Assembly (NCBI RefSeq): GCF_000025605.1
Contig: NC_013894.1
Location: 729,529-793,528 of the forward strand
DNA: 64,000 bases
Origin: Thermocrinis albus DSM 14484
GTDB lineage: Bacteria; Aquificota; Aquificia; Aquificales; Aquificaceae
Direction: 5' to 3'
The notes under the pieces were generated by a model that was not told where the DNA came from, ran no database searches, and worked only from the letters and a program-made list of their open reading frames with translations. A program made the position numbers and the translations under genes. Shown piece after piece: positions 18,218 to 26,504 of this stretch (the stretch's first letter is position 1; every line of letters begins with the position of its first letter).

Positions 18218-19166
18218 AGGTATTAGTGTATTCTTGCCCCCTTTGAATGTCAATGCGAAGGGCAACGTAAAACAGAAACACCTGCAAGTTAAGGCCTTTA
18301 CTCAAGTTCTGTGCCACCAAAGCTATGGTGTCCATCAGGTTCTTGTAGCGAGTGGTCTTCTCTTCCACACTCTTCGTGTGTATCAGTGCTTCTAGAATAC
18401 GTAGGAGTGAAACCTTGTCCTGAAGCTCCATCTCTTCTATCTCTTGGGCCACTTGGTAAATCTCCATGAAGTTTCCAGACAGAATCTTCTGAGCCATCTG
18501 GAGGATCTCAGGTCTTTCCTTAAGATAGTTGAGGTAACCTAGGCTACCATCCGCCAAAGACAGAAGGAGAGGGTCTTTTATACCTGACAAAGTGGCCAGT
18601 TCTTCCTGCGTATAAGGAGGTACTTCCAGAAGAAAACACCTGGACTTTACGGTAGGAAGTATATTCTGGAGATTGTGGGTTACAAGAAGGAAGTGGGTAT
18701 CGGCAGGTGGTTCTTCCAAAAGCTTCAGAAAAGCGTTCTGAGCGTAAACATTCATAGCTTCCGCTGGCTTCACCAAGACCACTTTCTTACGAGACATAGC
18801 AGGTGTAAGAAGAGTAAAATCCTTCACACCCCTTATCTGATCCACCTTTATCTCCGCCTTTTCCGGTTTAAGGTAAACAAAGTCAGGATGATCTCCCTGC
18901 AGATAGAGGTAAACTTTCTTACCTGAGTCTGACTCTCCATAAACCTTCTTACTCTCATCATCCTTTTTGAGGAAGTCATCCATAAGATGGCAGGAGGCAC
19001 ACTCCCCACAGGGAGGATATGATCTGCGCAGGCACAGTAGAGCCTTAGCCAACTCAAAGGCCATATAAGCCTTACCCACACCCTCCTTTCCGTAGAAGAT
19101 GATGGCTGACGGAACTCTTCCCCTCTTGTACATCTTCTCCAGAAAGGAGCGTAGTTTCTCCCTCAT
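18204..19166 (-). CDS. holB: DNA polymerase III delta' subunit (clamp loader)
   Basis: A 320-residue AAA+ protein of the clamp-loading complex. It has Walker A GKEGVGKA (about 26-33), a zinc finger (C-x8-C-x2-C-x2-C style, PPCGECASC), a Walker B-like region with QIRGVKDFTLLTPAMSRKKVVLVKPAEAMN, and sensor 1 THNLQNILPTVKSRC. Delta' normally lacks full ATPase activity, but here the P-loop is well kept. It overlaps accC upstream by 4 bp and ricT downstream. Confidence 0.9.
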   Translation of the reverse strand: MREKLRSFLEKMYKRGRVPSAIIFYGKEGVGKAYMAFELAKALLCLRRSYPPCGECASCHLMDDFLKKDDESKKVYGESDSGKKVYLYLQGDHPDFVYLKPEKAEIKVDQIRGVKDFTLLTPAMSRKKVVLVKPAEAMNVYAQNAFLKLLEEPPADTHFLLVTHNLQNILPTVKSRCFLLEVPPYTQEELATLSGIKDPLLLSLADGSLGYLNYLKERPEILQMAQKILSGNFMEIYQVAQEIEEMELQDKVSLLRILEALIHTKSVEEKTTRYKNLMDTIALVAQNLSKGLNLQVFLFYVALRIDIQRGQEYTNTYEIS

Positions 19167-20500
19167 ATCATGAGTTCTTCCACAAATCTCACGTGATGTC
19201 TTCCTTCCCTGAACTCTCTGGTGGCAACAACCCTCTTATGAAACTCCACATTAGTCTTGAGCCCCTTACCTGTTATGACAAGTTCTTCCAGTGCCCTTCT
19301 TCCTCTCATGATAGCCTCTTCCCTGTCCTTGCCCCACACCACCAACTTAAGAAGCAGTGAATCGTAATAGGGTGGCACTGTATAACCGCAGTAAACATGA
19401 GTGTCTACCCTAATGCCAGGACCTCCCGGTAGATAAAGGGTCTCCACTGTGCCGGGAGAAGGCATAAAGGTGTTGGGATCCTCCGCGTTTATTCTAAACT
19501 CTATGGCGTACCCCCTGTTTTCCACCTCACCCAGTTTCAGTTTTTCTCCTTCCGCTATCTTTATCTGCCACTTGACGATGTCTATGCCCGTTACCATCTC
19601 GGTAACAGGATGCTCCACCTGTATCCTCCCGTTCATCTCCATAAAGTAAAAGTTGCCGTCCTGGTCCATTAAAAACTCCACTGTACCTGCCCCTACGTAT
19701 CCCAGTGCCTTACAGAACTCTGTAACACCCTCCTCCAGTATCTTACGTTGTTGGTCCGTTATGCTGACACTAGGTGCTTCCTCCACCAGTTTTTGGTACC
19801 TGCGCTGTATGGAACACTCTCTTTCTCCTAAACACACCACATTGCCATAACGATCTGCCAATACCTGTACTTCTATGTGCTTAGGATTTATGAGGTACTT
19901 CTCTATGTACACCCTGTTGTCCCCGAAGGCTACTTGGGCCTCTTGCATAGCTAATGGCAGTTTCTCCCTCAACTCCCTCTCGTTGTGAACTACTCTTATA
20001 CCCCTACCACCGCCTCCTCCCGCCGCCTTTATAACCACAGGGTATCCTATACTGTTAGCTATCTCCACCGCCTTTTTGAAGTCTACAGGCCCATCGCTGC
20101 CCGGTAGTAAAGGCAAACCCACCTTTTTGGCCAACTCCCTTGCCTTCACTTTATCCCCTATAAGCTCCAGTACGTGGGGAGGAGGTCCTATGAAAACACG
20201 TTTGCTGGCATTTACCACTTCTGCAAACTTGGGATTCTCCGACAGGAATCCGTAACCTGGATGAACAGCGTCCGCACCGGACACCTCTAAGGCGGACATT
20301 ATTCTAGGTATGTCCAGATAGCTTTTGGAAGCTTCCGGAGGACCTATGCATATGCTTCTGTGGGAAAGTTTGACGTGCATGGAGTCTTTGTCCGCCTCCG
20401 AGTAAACGCTGACGGTGTGTATTCCCAACTCCCTGCACGCTCTTATGACCCTTACCGCTATCTCTCCTCTGTTGGCTATGAGAACGGATCGTATGCCCAT
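19163..20500 (-). CDS. accC: Biotin carboxylase, acetyl-CoA carboxylase type
   Basis: A 445-residue ATP-grasp enzyme that carboxylates the biotin of BCCP. It has the N-terminal SVLIANRGEIAVRVIRAC, the glycine-rich ATP loop KAAGGGGGRGIRVV (near 160), ERECSIQRRYQKLVEEAPS and EMNGRIQVEHPVTEM. The 445-residue length and SKSYLDIPRIMSALE resemble AccC more than 2-oxoglutarate carboxylase CfiB (about 470), although CfiB or pyruvate carboxylase A cannot be fully excluded in an Aquificaceae member. The family start is at 20500; 31 further codons upstream run through a hairpin. It is downstream of the pyruvate synthase genes. Confidence 0.82.
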   Translation of the reverse strand: MGIRSVLIANRGEIAVRVIRACRELGIHTVSVYSEADKDSMHVKLSHRSICIGPPEASKSYLDIPRIMSALEVSGADAVHPGYGFLSENPKFAEVVNASKRVFIGPPPHVLELIGDKVKARELAKKVGLPLLPGSDGPVDFKKAVEIANSIGYPVVIKAAGGGGGRGIRVVHNERELREKLPLAMQEAQVAFGDNRVYIEKYLINPKHIEVQVLADRYGNVVCLGERECSIQRRYQKLVEEAPSVSITDQQRKILEEGVTEFCKALGYVGAGTVEFLMDQDGNFYFMEMNGRIQVEHPVTEMVTGIDIVKWQIKIAEGEKLKLGEVENRGYAIEFRINAEDPNTFMPSPGTVETLYLPGGPGIRVDTHVYCGYTVPPYYDSLLLKLVVWGKDREEAIMRGRRALEELVITGKGLKTNVEFHKRVVATREFREGRHHVRFVEELMI

Positions 20501-20508
20501 GAAGGATA

Positions 20509-20542
20509 ATTTTAAAGGGAGAGGGAAGCCTTGAGGCTTCCC
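20509..20542 (-). terminator. Hairpin and candidate -10 between porG and accC
   Basis: A perfect 8-bp stem, GGGAAGCC / GGCTTCCC, with 4-nt loop (20523-20542), 7 nt after the porG stop, followed on the minus strand by TCTCCC and then TAAAAT (20509-20514) 8 nt before the accC ATG. It can be read as a terminator of the por operon followed by a leaderless accC promoter, or as an attenuator between the two. Confidence 0.5.
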
Positions 20543-20549
20543 CTTAAGT

Positions 20550-21263
20550 TCAAACGAGGACTTTTTTGGGAGGTGGTGGGAGGAATGGCTCAAGACCTTG
20601 CTCTTGAGCCCACCTTCTGGCTAGTTCGTAAGCAGCTTTGGCGGTGTTAAGGTTCTTCTCTATAAGCTCCAGTTTCTTTTTAAACTTCCTCTCCAGCGCT
20701 GAGTCCAGAGAAGCTGTACCACCTGATGCTACAAACTTCTTGAGGAATCTGGACTTTATACCCTCCTCTATAGCCTCCAGTCCAACAACTCCTATGGCTC
20801 CAAAGAGGGCACCTATCATGGCCATGTTGGTAGCCAGCTCTGTCCCCGCTATGTCTATCGCAAACTTGGTGGCGTTAAAGTTCAGCACCTTGACATCTAA
20901 GGCCTGCAGTCTCTCCTTATCTTCGTCAGTGAGTAGATCCTCGTCGGAGTTTATGATAATAAGACCGTTCTTCTTTATTCCTGAGTAGAAAGGCATGGTG
21001 TAAGACTTGCCCATAGTGATGACCTGAGGGTGGAACACCATTATGATGTCGGGATACACCACCTCACCTCTGTCAAAGATAGGCTCAACCCCTATACGGG
21101 CATAACTTTCGGCAGGTGCCATTCTTTTCTCAGCACCAAAGAAAGGGTTTGAAACGGCGTAGTAACCTTCGTAATCAGCAGCCGTGGCTATTATATGGGC
21201 TGCGGTAACCGCTCCCTGTCCACCCAAAGCTGGCATACGTATGTTGAGACGCTTCCTCATCAT
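20550..21263 (-). CDS. porG: Pyruvate:ferredoxin oxidoreductase gamma subunit
   Basis: A 237-residue protein with the 2-oxoacid oxidoreductase gamma fold (MPALGGQGAVTAAHIIATAA at the N-terminus, PAESYARIG, VVYPDIIMVFHPQVI). It forms part of the CoA-binding/active complex reducing ferredoxin with pyruvate, or running in reverse to fix CO2 onto acetyl-CoA. The extra C-terminal ~50 residues (a helical, then Pro-rich tail) exceed the usual 180-190. Its start overlaps the end of porB by 4 bp. It is the last por gene before the hairpin. Confidence 0.9.
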   Translation of the reverse strand: MMRKRLNIRMPALGGQGAVTAAHIIATAADYEGYYAVSNPFFGAEKRMAPAESYARIGVEPIFDRGEVVYPDIIMVFHPQVITMGKSYTMPFYSGIKKNGLIIINSDEDLLTDEDKERLQALDVKVLNFNATKFAIDIAGTELATNMAMIGALFGAIGVVGLEAIEEGIKSRFLKKFVASGGTASLDSALERKFKKKLELIEKNLNTAKAAYELARRWAQEQGLEPFLPPPPKKVLV

Positions 21264-22120
21264 ATCAGACCCTCCTCTTTCTTCCTGTTTATGACCTCTT
21301 CCGCCTGAGGTGTCATGTACTCGAAGAAGGCAAAGCGCTCCTTATCCCTTGCTCTCATCTCCTCAAGACCGTCGTCGGAGTTGAGACCTATCTCCAGTAT
21401 ACAGGGCGTGTAAAGGTGTACATAGGTGGGTCCCACCTCTCTGGCCACGTAGATGGCCTTCTTTATAACCTGTTCCACCCTCTTGGGAGAAGAGACGGTG
21501 AGACGTGCCACATAGTGGCATCCTGAGTCTATGGCCAACTGCCACATGGGCACTTTGTCCCACTGCTTTCCTTTGGGCGCCATCTTAAAGACGTGGCCCT
21601 TCACGGTAGAACCGCTCTCCTGACCTCCTGTATTGGCATAGACCTCGTTATCAAAACATATGGTGGTGATCTTCTCTTGACGGAAGAAGGACTGAAGGGT
21701 ACAGTCAAGACCTATGTCTATGGTAGCTCCGTCACCGGCCAGTACCACCACATCTTTGACCTTGTCAGGGAACCTCCACTCCAGCACCCGCTTTATACCG
21801 GAAGCTACCGCGTTTTGGTTGCCAAAGAGGGAGTGCACCGTGTGGAGAGCTATGTGGGGGAATACCAGAGATGTGCATCCAGTAGAGTTCACTATGATGG
21901 TGTCCTCCGGATTTGGTAAGGATGCCAGTATGTAACGGAGAGCTGCAGATTCCGGACAACCCGCACAGAGAGAGTGTTCTTCTATGAGCTCCTTGGCGTA
22001 CGGAAGATCCATAACACCCCTCTTAGGGTTGCCCCACGTAGCTTTAAACTGCAGGTCTTTTATCTCTTGGGGCATAACATCCAAGAACTCTTCGTTTATC
22101 TCATACACTTTAAAAGACAT
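21260..22120 (-). CDS. porB: Pyruvate:ferredoxin oxidoreductase beta subunit
   Basis: A 286-residue subunit binding thiamine diphosphate and a 4Fe-4S cluster. Cysteines CAGC (near 52-55), STGC and YTPC fit the cluster ligands. The TPP motif is GDGATIDIGLDC...N, followed by EVYANTGGQ, a form typical of pyruvate rather than 2-oxoglutarate enzymes. Pyruvate is therefore the favoured substrate. It lies 12 bp after porA and overlaps porG. Confidence 0.9.
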   Translation of the reverse strand: MSFKVYEINEEFLDVMPQEIKDLQFKATWGNPKRGVMDLPYAKELIEEHSLCAGCPESAALRYILASLPNPEDTIIVNSTGCTSLVFPHIALHTVHSLFGNQNAVASGIKRVLEWRFPDKVKDVVVLAGDGATIDIGLDCTLQSFFRQEKITTICFDNEVYANTGGQESGSTVKGHVFKMAPKGKQWDKVPMWQLAIDSGCHYVARLTVSSPKRVEQVIKKAIYVAREVGPTYVHLYTPCILEIGLNSDDGLEEMRARDKERFAFFEYMTPQAEEVINRKKEEGLI

Positions 22121-22132
22121 ACCACTACCTCC

Positions 22133-23335
22133 TTACTTTATTATCACTTCCTTACCCAGAAATCTGAGCACTTCCTTCACCACAAACTCAGGAGGCATGG
22201 TCATACCACCGGCCACTCTTGGAGCACCTATTATCTCCGCATCGGAATGTTTGTAAAGGTATCTTCTTACCTCTCTTTCCAACCAGCCAACCACGTTGAA
22301 CTCAGGTACGAAGATATAGCGGGCGTTCTTAACCGCTTGTCTGAGCTCCTCTATGGGGAAAGGTCTTATGGTCTTGAGCTTTACCACCCTCGCTTTTATA
22401 CCTTCCTCGTCCTGGAGTATTCTGACAGCTTCCTTTGCTTGTGCTGCAGCCGTACCGCAGGCCACAAAGACGATATCAGCCTCAGGATCTCCGAACTCCT
22501 CTATGAGCCCTCTCAGATAGTGCTTGGCGTAAGGTCTGGACCTCTCTATGGCAGCTCTTACCTCCCACTGCCAGCTGGCGTGGGTGGCATAGGATATGTA
22601 GTTGGACTTCATAACGAATGGGTCCCTCAGGAACCTACCCGGAGGAACCTCCGCGTCTATCACCGGCATGGGAGCTCTGTAAGGGTTATAGGGTGGGAGA
22701 GCTATGTCGTCGGGTGGTAACATAACCGCTTCCCTGGTGTGGGATACAAAGAAGCCATCCACCACCGTTATGAGAGGTACGTGAACGTCAGGCTGTTCGG
22801 CCACCACGAAACCTGCCAAGATCATGTCAAAGAGGTCCTGAGCGTTTTCTGCATACCATATCATGCAGCCTGTATCTAGAAGAAAGCCTACTTCCAGATT
22901 ATCGGGTTGTATGCTAAGGGGAGAGTTCACACCTCTGGCCATAAGTACCAACTGTACAGGTATTCTGGTACCAGCCCACATGGGAAAGTTTTCGAAAGCT
23001 CTCAGGGTTCCCGGTCCGGAAGTGGTGGTTATGGTACGTGCACCTGCCATTGCGCATCCCGCTATGGCTGACATGACACCGAACTCTGACTCACCTCTGA
23101 AATACACACCCACGTAGCCTTCCACCCACAGTTCACCGATAAGGTGAGCCGCCTCCGACTGAGGAGTTATAGGATAAGACACGGAAGCGTCCACCGAGGC
23201 TCTTTTGACGGCTTCCTTAACCGCCTCGGAACCCGTCATAAAATGCTTTGTTCTAGGTGCTTCAAAGAGAAGATAGTCGGGTGATACCACCCTCTGTCCT
23301 GCTCTGTTGTATTGGATCTGCTCTGTTGTTTGCAT
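22133..23335 (-). CDS. porA: Pyruvate:ferredoxin oxidoreductase alpha subunit
   Basis: A 400-residue subunit with the pyrimidine-binding domain: TGSEAVKEAVKRASVDASVSYPITPQSE near residue 35, GVMSAIAGCAMAGARTITTTSGPG near 85-110, and a transketolase-C-like domain at the end (ARVVKLKTIRPFPIEELRQ). It completes the catalytic core of pyruvate synthase, a key CO2-fixing step of the reductive TCA cycle. The A-B-G order is the conserved one. Confidence 0.92.
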   Translation of the reverse strand: MQTTEQIQYNRAGQRVVSPDYLLFEAPRTKHFMTGSEAVKEAVKRASVDASVSYPITPQSEAAHLIGELWVEGYVGVYFRGESEFGVMSAIAGCAMAGARTITTTSGPGTLRAFENFPMWAGTRIPVQLVLMARGVNSPLSIQPDNLEVGFLLDTGCMIWYAENAQDLFDMILAGFVVAEQPDVHVPLITVVDGFFVSHTREAVMLPPDDIALPPYNPYRAPMPVIDAEVPPGRFLRDPFVMKSNYISYATHASWQWEVRAAIERSRPYAKHYLRGLIEEFGDPEADIVFVACGTAAAQAKEAVRILQDEEGIKARVVKLKTIRPFPIEELRQAVKNARYIFVPEFNVVGWLEREVRRYLYKHSDAEIIGAPRVAGGMTMPPEFVVKEVLRFLGKEVIIK

Positions 23336-23374
23336 AACACCACCTCCTTGGTAGTTTTTAAATATAACTCCTCA

Positions 23375-23944
23375 TCACTTCCCTAACTCTCTTCTTACCT
23401 CTTGGGCTATCCTTATGAATTTCTCCATTTCTTCCACATGCTGGTCCCTTAAGGTAATCATGGCGTCCTCGTGACCCGCCATACCACACATGGCTATGGT
23501 AAAGCAGTCTGTTTCTGCTCTTATTATCTTGAGGGCCACGTTGGCATAGTGACAGTGAACACCCACAAATATACAGGCTTTTATCTTGTTGTGCCATATG
23601 GTGAGGTTAGGATGGTTGGGATTTATCTCTATCTCCGGGTTTATTTTGGGATACTTAGGTCTATAATCATACATGGGAATTATCTTGGCATTCAGGACTT
23701 CAGCCATCTTCTTTACCAACTTGGCTTTCTGCTTTGCCTCTTCGTTCCATGCGTACAACACCTGAGGACCTGGGAATATGGTGGCGTTGGGAAGTGTGAG
23801 CATCGCCTTAGCCGCTTCTCGCATAGCTATCTCTTCATCCACTATCTCGTTGAACATAAGGGCCTTTCCTGGCGGAGGGTTAAGGACACCCTCATAAACG
23901 GCTACCGGATAAGGTGAAAATCCGGATGGTCCAAGTGTAGCCAT
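23375..23944 (-). CDS. Por-operon protein resembling CO dehydrogenase epsilon/beta (PF02552-like)
   Basis: A 189-residue protein between the ferredoxin gene and porA. It resembles the small Rossmann-like CO dehydrogenase/acetyl-CoA synthase accessory subunit (CdhB type): helical N-terminus, then FPGPQVLYAW, IIPMYDYRPKYP, and CIFVGVHCHYANVALKIIRAETDCFTIAMCGMAGHED. No metal-cluster motif of a catalytic CODH is present. Five-gene por/for operons are known in Hydrogenobacter, where extra small subunits co-purify; this is probably one of them, perhaps stabilising the complex or binding a nucleotide. It is not evidence for a Wood-Ljungdahl pathway. Confidence 0.7.
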   Translation of the reverse strand: MATLGPSGFSPYPVAVYEGVLNPPPGKALMFNEIVDEEIAMREAAKAMLTLPNATIFPGPQVLYAWNEEAKQKAKLVKKMAEVLNAKIIPMYDYRPKYPKINPEIEINPNHPNLTIWHNKIKACIFVGVHCHYANVALKIIRAETDCFTIAMCGMAGHEDAMITLRDQHVEEMEKFIRIAQEVRRELGK

Positions 23945-23957
23945 ATCTTACCTCCTT

Positions 23958-24188
23958 TCACTTACTGGCGTGTACTTCAGGCATAATCATGTGGATGGCG
24001 TTCCTCTTCAGGAGGTCTGAACACACGTAAACACACAGAGCGCAACCCTTACACCTCTCTTGGACCACGTAGGCGTGATGTTCCTCATCGGTGTACATGA
24101 GGGTGTTGGGCTCAGGGCAAAATAGGGTACACTGCTTGCAGTTGTACTTACTGCATTCGTCGTTTATCACCTCCGCCACATAGTACAT
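23958..24188 (-). CDS. porD: Ferredoxin-like delta subunit of pyruvate:ferredoxin oxidoreductase
   Basis: A 76-residue protein with two 4Fe-4S cluster motifs: CSKYNCKQCTLFC (C-x4-C-x2-C-x4-C) and CKGCALCVYVC (C-x2-C-x2-C-x3-C). It carries electrons between the TPP/4Fe-4S site and external ferredoxin. It is the first gene of the operon; published Aquificaceae naming (porEDABG) may give this gene another letter. GGAGGAGG lies about 8 nt before the start. Confidence 0.85.
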   Translation of the reverse strand: MYYVAEVINDECSKYNCKQCTLFCPEPNTLMYTDEEHHAYVVQERCKGCALCVYVCSDLLKRNAIHMIMPEVHASK

Positions 24189-24229
24189 TCCACAGCCTCC
24201 TCCGTAAGTTAGTTCAAAGGGGAGTTATA

Positions 24230-24257
24230 AAGATATGACGATAACCTGAACTGTCAA
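24230..24257 (-). promoter_or_regulatory. Promoter of the pyruvate synthase operon
   Basis: A minus-strand perfect -35 TTGACA (24252-24257, overlapping the stop of the MATE gene), 16-bp spacer and -10 TATCTT (24230-24235). A leader of about 35 nt with GGAGGAGG follows. This fits strong constitutive expression of a central carbon-fixation enzyme. Confidence 0.6.
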
Positions 24258-25591
24258 GCATATTTTCTCATAATACTTCTGTAGCTGAGGTAAAAGATAA
24301 GCGCCCTTGCGGTGGTCTCAAAGCTCATAAAGAACCAGGGTACCAAAGGAGATGGGACTTTCTGCAACAGAAGGTAAGAGGGTATTATACGGAAGAGCCA
24401 GAAAGAGCTCAGGTTCACCCACAGAGGAACGTGGGTTTTCCCCATTCCCTTAAGGGCACCGGAGTAAACACTAGCATAGGCCATCTGTGGTTGGGAGAAG
24501 GCAACCAGAGTAAGGTAGTACACCGCTAACCTAAGAACTTCTCCATCCTTAGTGAAGAAACCGGCCAGCATCTTGGAAAAGATCACCAGAAAAAGTCCTG
24601 CAGTTGCCATAAGGCCAGCCGTAAGATGAGCGGTTGTGCTAACAGCGTAGTGTAGACCAGCGTAGTTTCTGGCTCCCCAGTTTTGCCCTGCTATGGTGAC
24701 GGTACCCACCATGAAACCAAAACCCAACATGAAGGATAGACTCTCCACCCTTAGACCTATCTGGTGAGCGGCGAGAACTTTATCACCTAAGTGAGCTAAC
24801 ATCCCCACAAAGACGTTGAAGGAGAAACTGCTCACCGCACGCTCCACCGCTGTGGGGAAACCTATCCGAAGGAAACTTAGGAGCACGCTTTTGTCCCAAC
24901 ACCACCTTATGGGAAAAGGCTTTCTGTACCTTACATACAGAAAGAGGTAAACTGCCAAACCCACCAGCTCGGAGATAGCTACCCCCCATCCTGCTCCGGC
25001 CACTCCCAAGGATGGAAACCCAGCCTTACCGTATATGAGAAGGTAAGAGAGGGTGATGTTAACTATGTTCATAATGAGGGCTACCCTTAAGGGTGTTTTA
25101 GTATCGCCGTAGCCGTTGTAAGCAGCATAGATGGTGTTGGTGGCAAAGCCTACCGATATCAACAGGAATATAGGTTCGAGATAGATGCGGGCAACGTGGG
25201 CTACCTGAGGTGAAGCTCCTAAGAGTTTCATGAGAAGCGACACCCACTTAGCTCCCCAGATGGTAAGAGGGAAGGCTACCAAGGTGGATATCACCAAACC
25301 CCACAGGAGGGGTGGTGATGGATCTTTACCAGCTCCTACCCTCTGGGCCACCAGCACTGATGTGCCTGTGTAAGCAAGAGCCATGAGAGAGTACACGAAC
25401 CAAAGCATACTGGCCGCATATCCTACACCTGCCACGGCTGTTGTAGATATACCAGATACCAAGAATATGGAGAAGGTGGTCTCTACTACGTACAGCAGAT
25501 TGGACAACACTACAGGCAGAGAGAGGCGTAGGATTTTTTTGAGGACCTCCTTACGTCCTTCCTGAGGATCTACCAAAAGCTCAGCTCGCAT
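24254..25591 (-). CDS. MATE-family multidrug/cation exporter
   Basis: A 445-residue inner-membrane protein with 12 predicted segments in two MatE repeats (N-half LSLPVVLSNLLYVVETTFSIFLVSGISTTAVAGVG; C-half LRIGFPTAVERAVSSFSFNVFVGMLAHLGDKVLAAHQIG). Family members export organic cations in exchange for Na+ or H+. It overlaps the preceding patatin gene by 11 bp on the same strand. The substrate is unknown. Confidence 0.9.
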   Translation of the reverse strand: MRAELLVDPQEGRKEVLKKILRLSLPVVLSNLLYVVETTFSIFLVSGISTTAVAGVGYAASMLWFVYSLMALAYTGTSVLVAQRVGAGKDPSPPLLWGLVISTLVAFPLTIWGAKWVSLLMKLLGASPQVAHVARIYLEPIFLLISVGFATNTIYAAYNGYGDTKTPLRVALIMNIVNITLSYLLIYGKAGFPSLGVAGAGWGVAISELVGLAVYLFLYVRYRKPFPIRWCWDKSVLLSFLRIGFPTAVERAVSSFSFNVFVGMLAHLGDKVLAAHQIGLRVESLSFMLGFGFMVGTVTIAGQNWGARNYAGLHYAVSTTAHLTAGLMATAGLFLVIFSKMLAGFFTKDGEVLRLAVYYLTLVAFSQPQMAYASVYSGALKGMGKTHVPLWVNLSSFWLFRIIPSYLLLQKVPSPLVPWFFMSFETTARALIFYLSYRSIMRKYA

Positions 25592-26324
25592 AATCCTTAA
25601 GTTTCTCCATAGCTTTGGTATAACCCAGCATGTATATCTCGTCCACTTTTCTTATATCGTAAAGGGGGTATCCCTGAAGATCTGGCTCTATCACTATATG
25701 ACACACTTCTTTACGTTTGTCGGTGTTGGAACGTACCGAAAGAAAGAAACTTCTTAAGAGAATCTGTATCACGTTCCTGGGCTTTCCGGAGAACTTCAGG
25801 GGGTTTACATCCACAGCCACCAGTGTACCTTTTCCTACAAAAGGTTCTACTGGTAGGTTGTTGGTGATACCACCGTCCACCAAATAGTAGTGGCGATACC
25901 TCATAGGCTCGAAGATACCGGGTAAAGCGCAGCTTCCCAAAAGGGGAGGTATGAGTTCTCCCGAAGAGAAGTAAAGGGTACTACCTGTGTTTATATCAAG
26001 GGCACACACCACCAAGGGTGTGGAGAGAGCCTCAAAGGTATCTACCCCAAGGGTTTTCCTTAAGAAAACTTCCGCTTTCCTAAGGGAAAAGAGGCCGTAC
26101 CTTGGTATGTGAGGACGTATGTAACTCACCCACTCTCTGTCCTTTATCAGTTTTAGCATCTCTTTAGGAGAGTATCCTGCACAGTGGTAAGCTCCCACCA
26201 ATGCCCCTGCACTTACACCACTCACACCTTTTATCCGAAAACCTAGTTCCTGTAAAGCCTTCAGAACGCCTATGTGGGCAACACCCCTGATGGCACCACC
26301 CGAGAGTATCAGATATACTTCCAT
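25581..26324 (-). CDS. Patatin-like phospholipase (RssA/YchK-like)
   Basis: A 247-residue serine lipase-like protein. It has the oxyanion-hole glycines LSGGAIRGVAHIG (about 7-19), nucleophile GVSAG (about 36-40) and the dyad Asp in VDGGITNN (near 155), so the catalytic dyad is intact. There is no signal peptide, so it is cytoplasmic or membrane-associated. It lies 14 bp downstream of tRNA-Arg on the same strand with AAAGGA before the start, so it may be cotranscribed with the two tRNAs. Confidence 0.88.
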   Translation of the reverse strand: MEVYLILSGGAIRGVAHIGVLKALQELGFRIKGVSGVSAGALVGAYHCAGYSPKEMLKLIKDREWVSYIRPHIPRYGLFSLRKAEVFLRKTLGVDTFEALSTPLVVCALDINTGSTLYFSSGELIPPLLGSCALPGIFEPMRYRHYYLVDGGITNNLPVEPFVGKGTLVAVDVNPLKFSGKPRNVIQILLRSFFLSVRSNTDKRKEVCHIVIEPDLQGYPLYDIRKVDEIYMLGYTKAMEKLKDYAS

Positions 26325-26338
26325 GGTTTTTCCTTTAA

Positions 26339-26412
26339 CGTGCCCGGGGGGATTCGAACCCCCGACCTTGGGCTTCGGAGACCCACGCTCTTTCCCGCTG
26401 AGCTACGGGCAC
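26339..26412 (-). tRNA. tRNA-Arg (anticodon CCG)
   Basis: A cloverleaf read on the minus strand: 7-bp acceptor GTGCCCG/CGGGCAC, D-stem GCTC/GAGC, anticodon loop CTCCGAA (CCG, reads CGG), and T-arm GGGGG-TTCGAAT-CCCCC, discriminator G. The 3' CCA is not encoded. It lies 2 nt after tRNA-Pro. Confidence 0.95.
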
Positions 26413-26414
26413 TG

Positions 26415-26487
26415 TCGGGGCGACGGGACTTGAACCCGCGACCTCCGGCTCCCGAAGCCGGCGCGCTTCCACCTGCGCTACACCCCG
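26415..26487 (-). tRNA. tRNA-Pro (anticodon CGG)
   Basis: A cloverleaf on the minus strand: acceptor CGGGGTG/CGCCCCG (one G-U pair), D-stem GCGC/GCGC, anticodon loop TTCGGGA (CGG, reads CCG), T-arm GCGGG-TTCAAGT-CCCGT, discriminator A. The CCA is not encoded. TATACT (26499-26504) lies 11 nt upstream and could drive the tRNA pair and the genes behind it. Confidence 0.95.
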
Positions 26488-26504
26488 TAAGACGAAAAAG
26501 TATA

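Noticed and set aside
21974-22720. A 248-codon open frame on + across the porB/porA junction
   Set aside because: It is antisense to two clearly conserved subunits and has no ribosome binding site or recognisable protein features.
23375-23944. Evidence for a CO dehydrogenase / Wood-Ljungdahl pathway
   Set aside because: Only a small accessory-subunit-like protein is present, embedded in a por operon, without catalytic CODH motifs.
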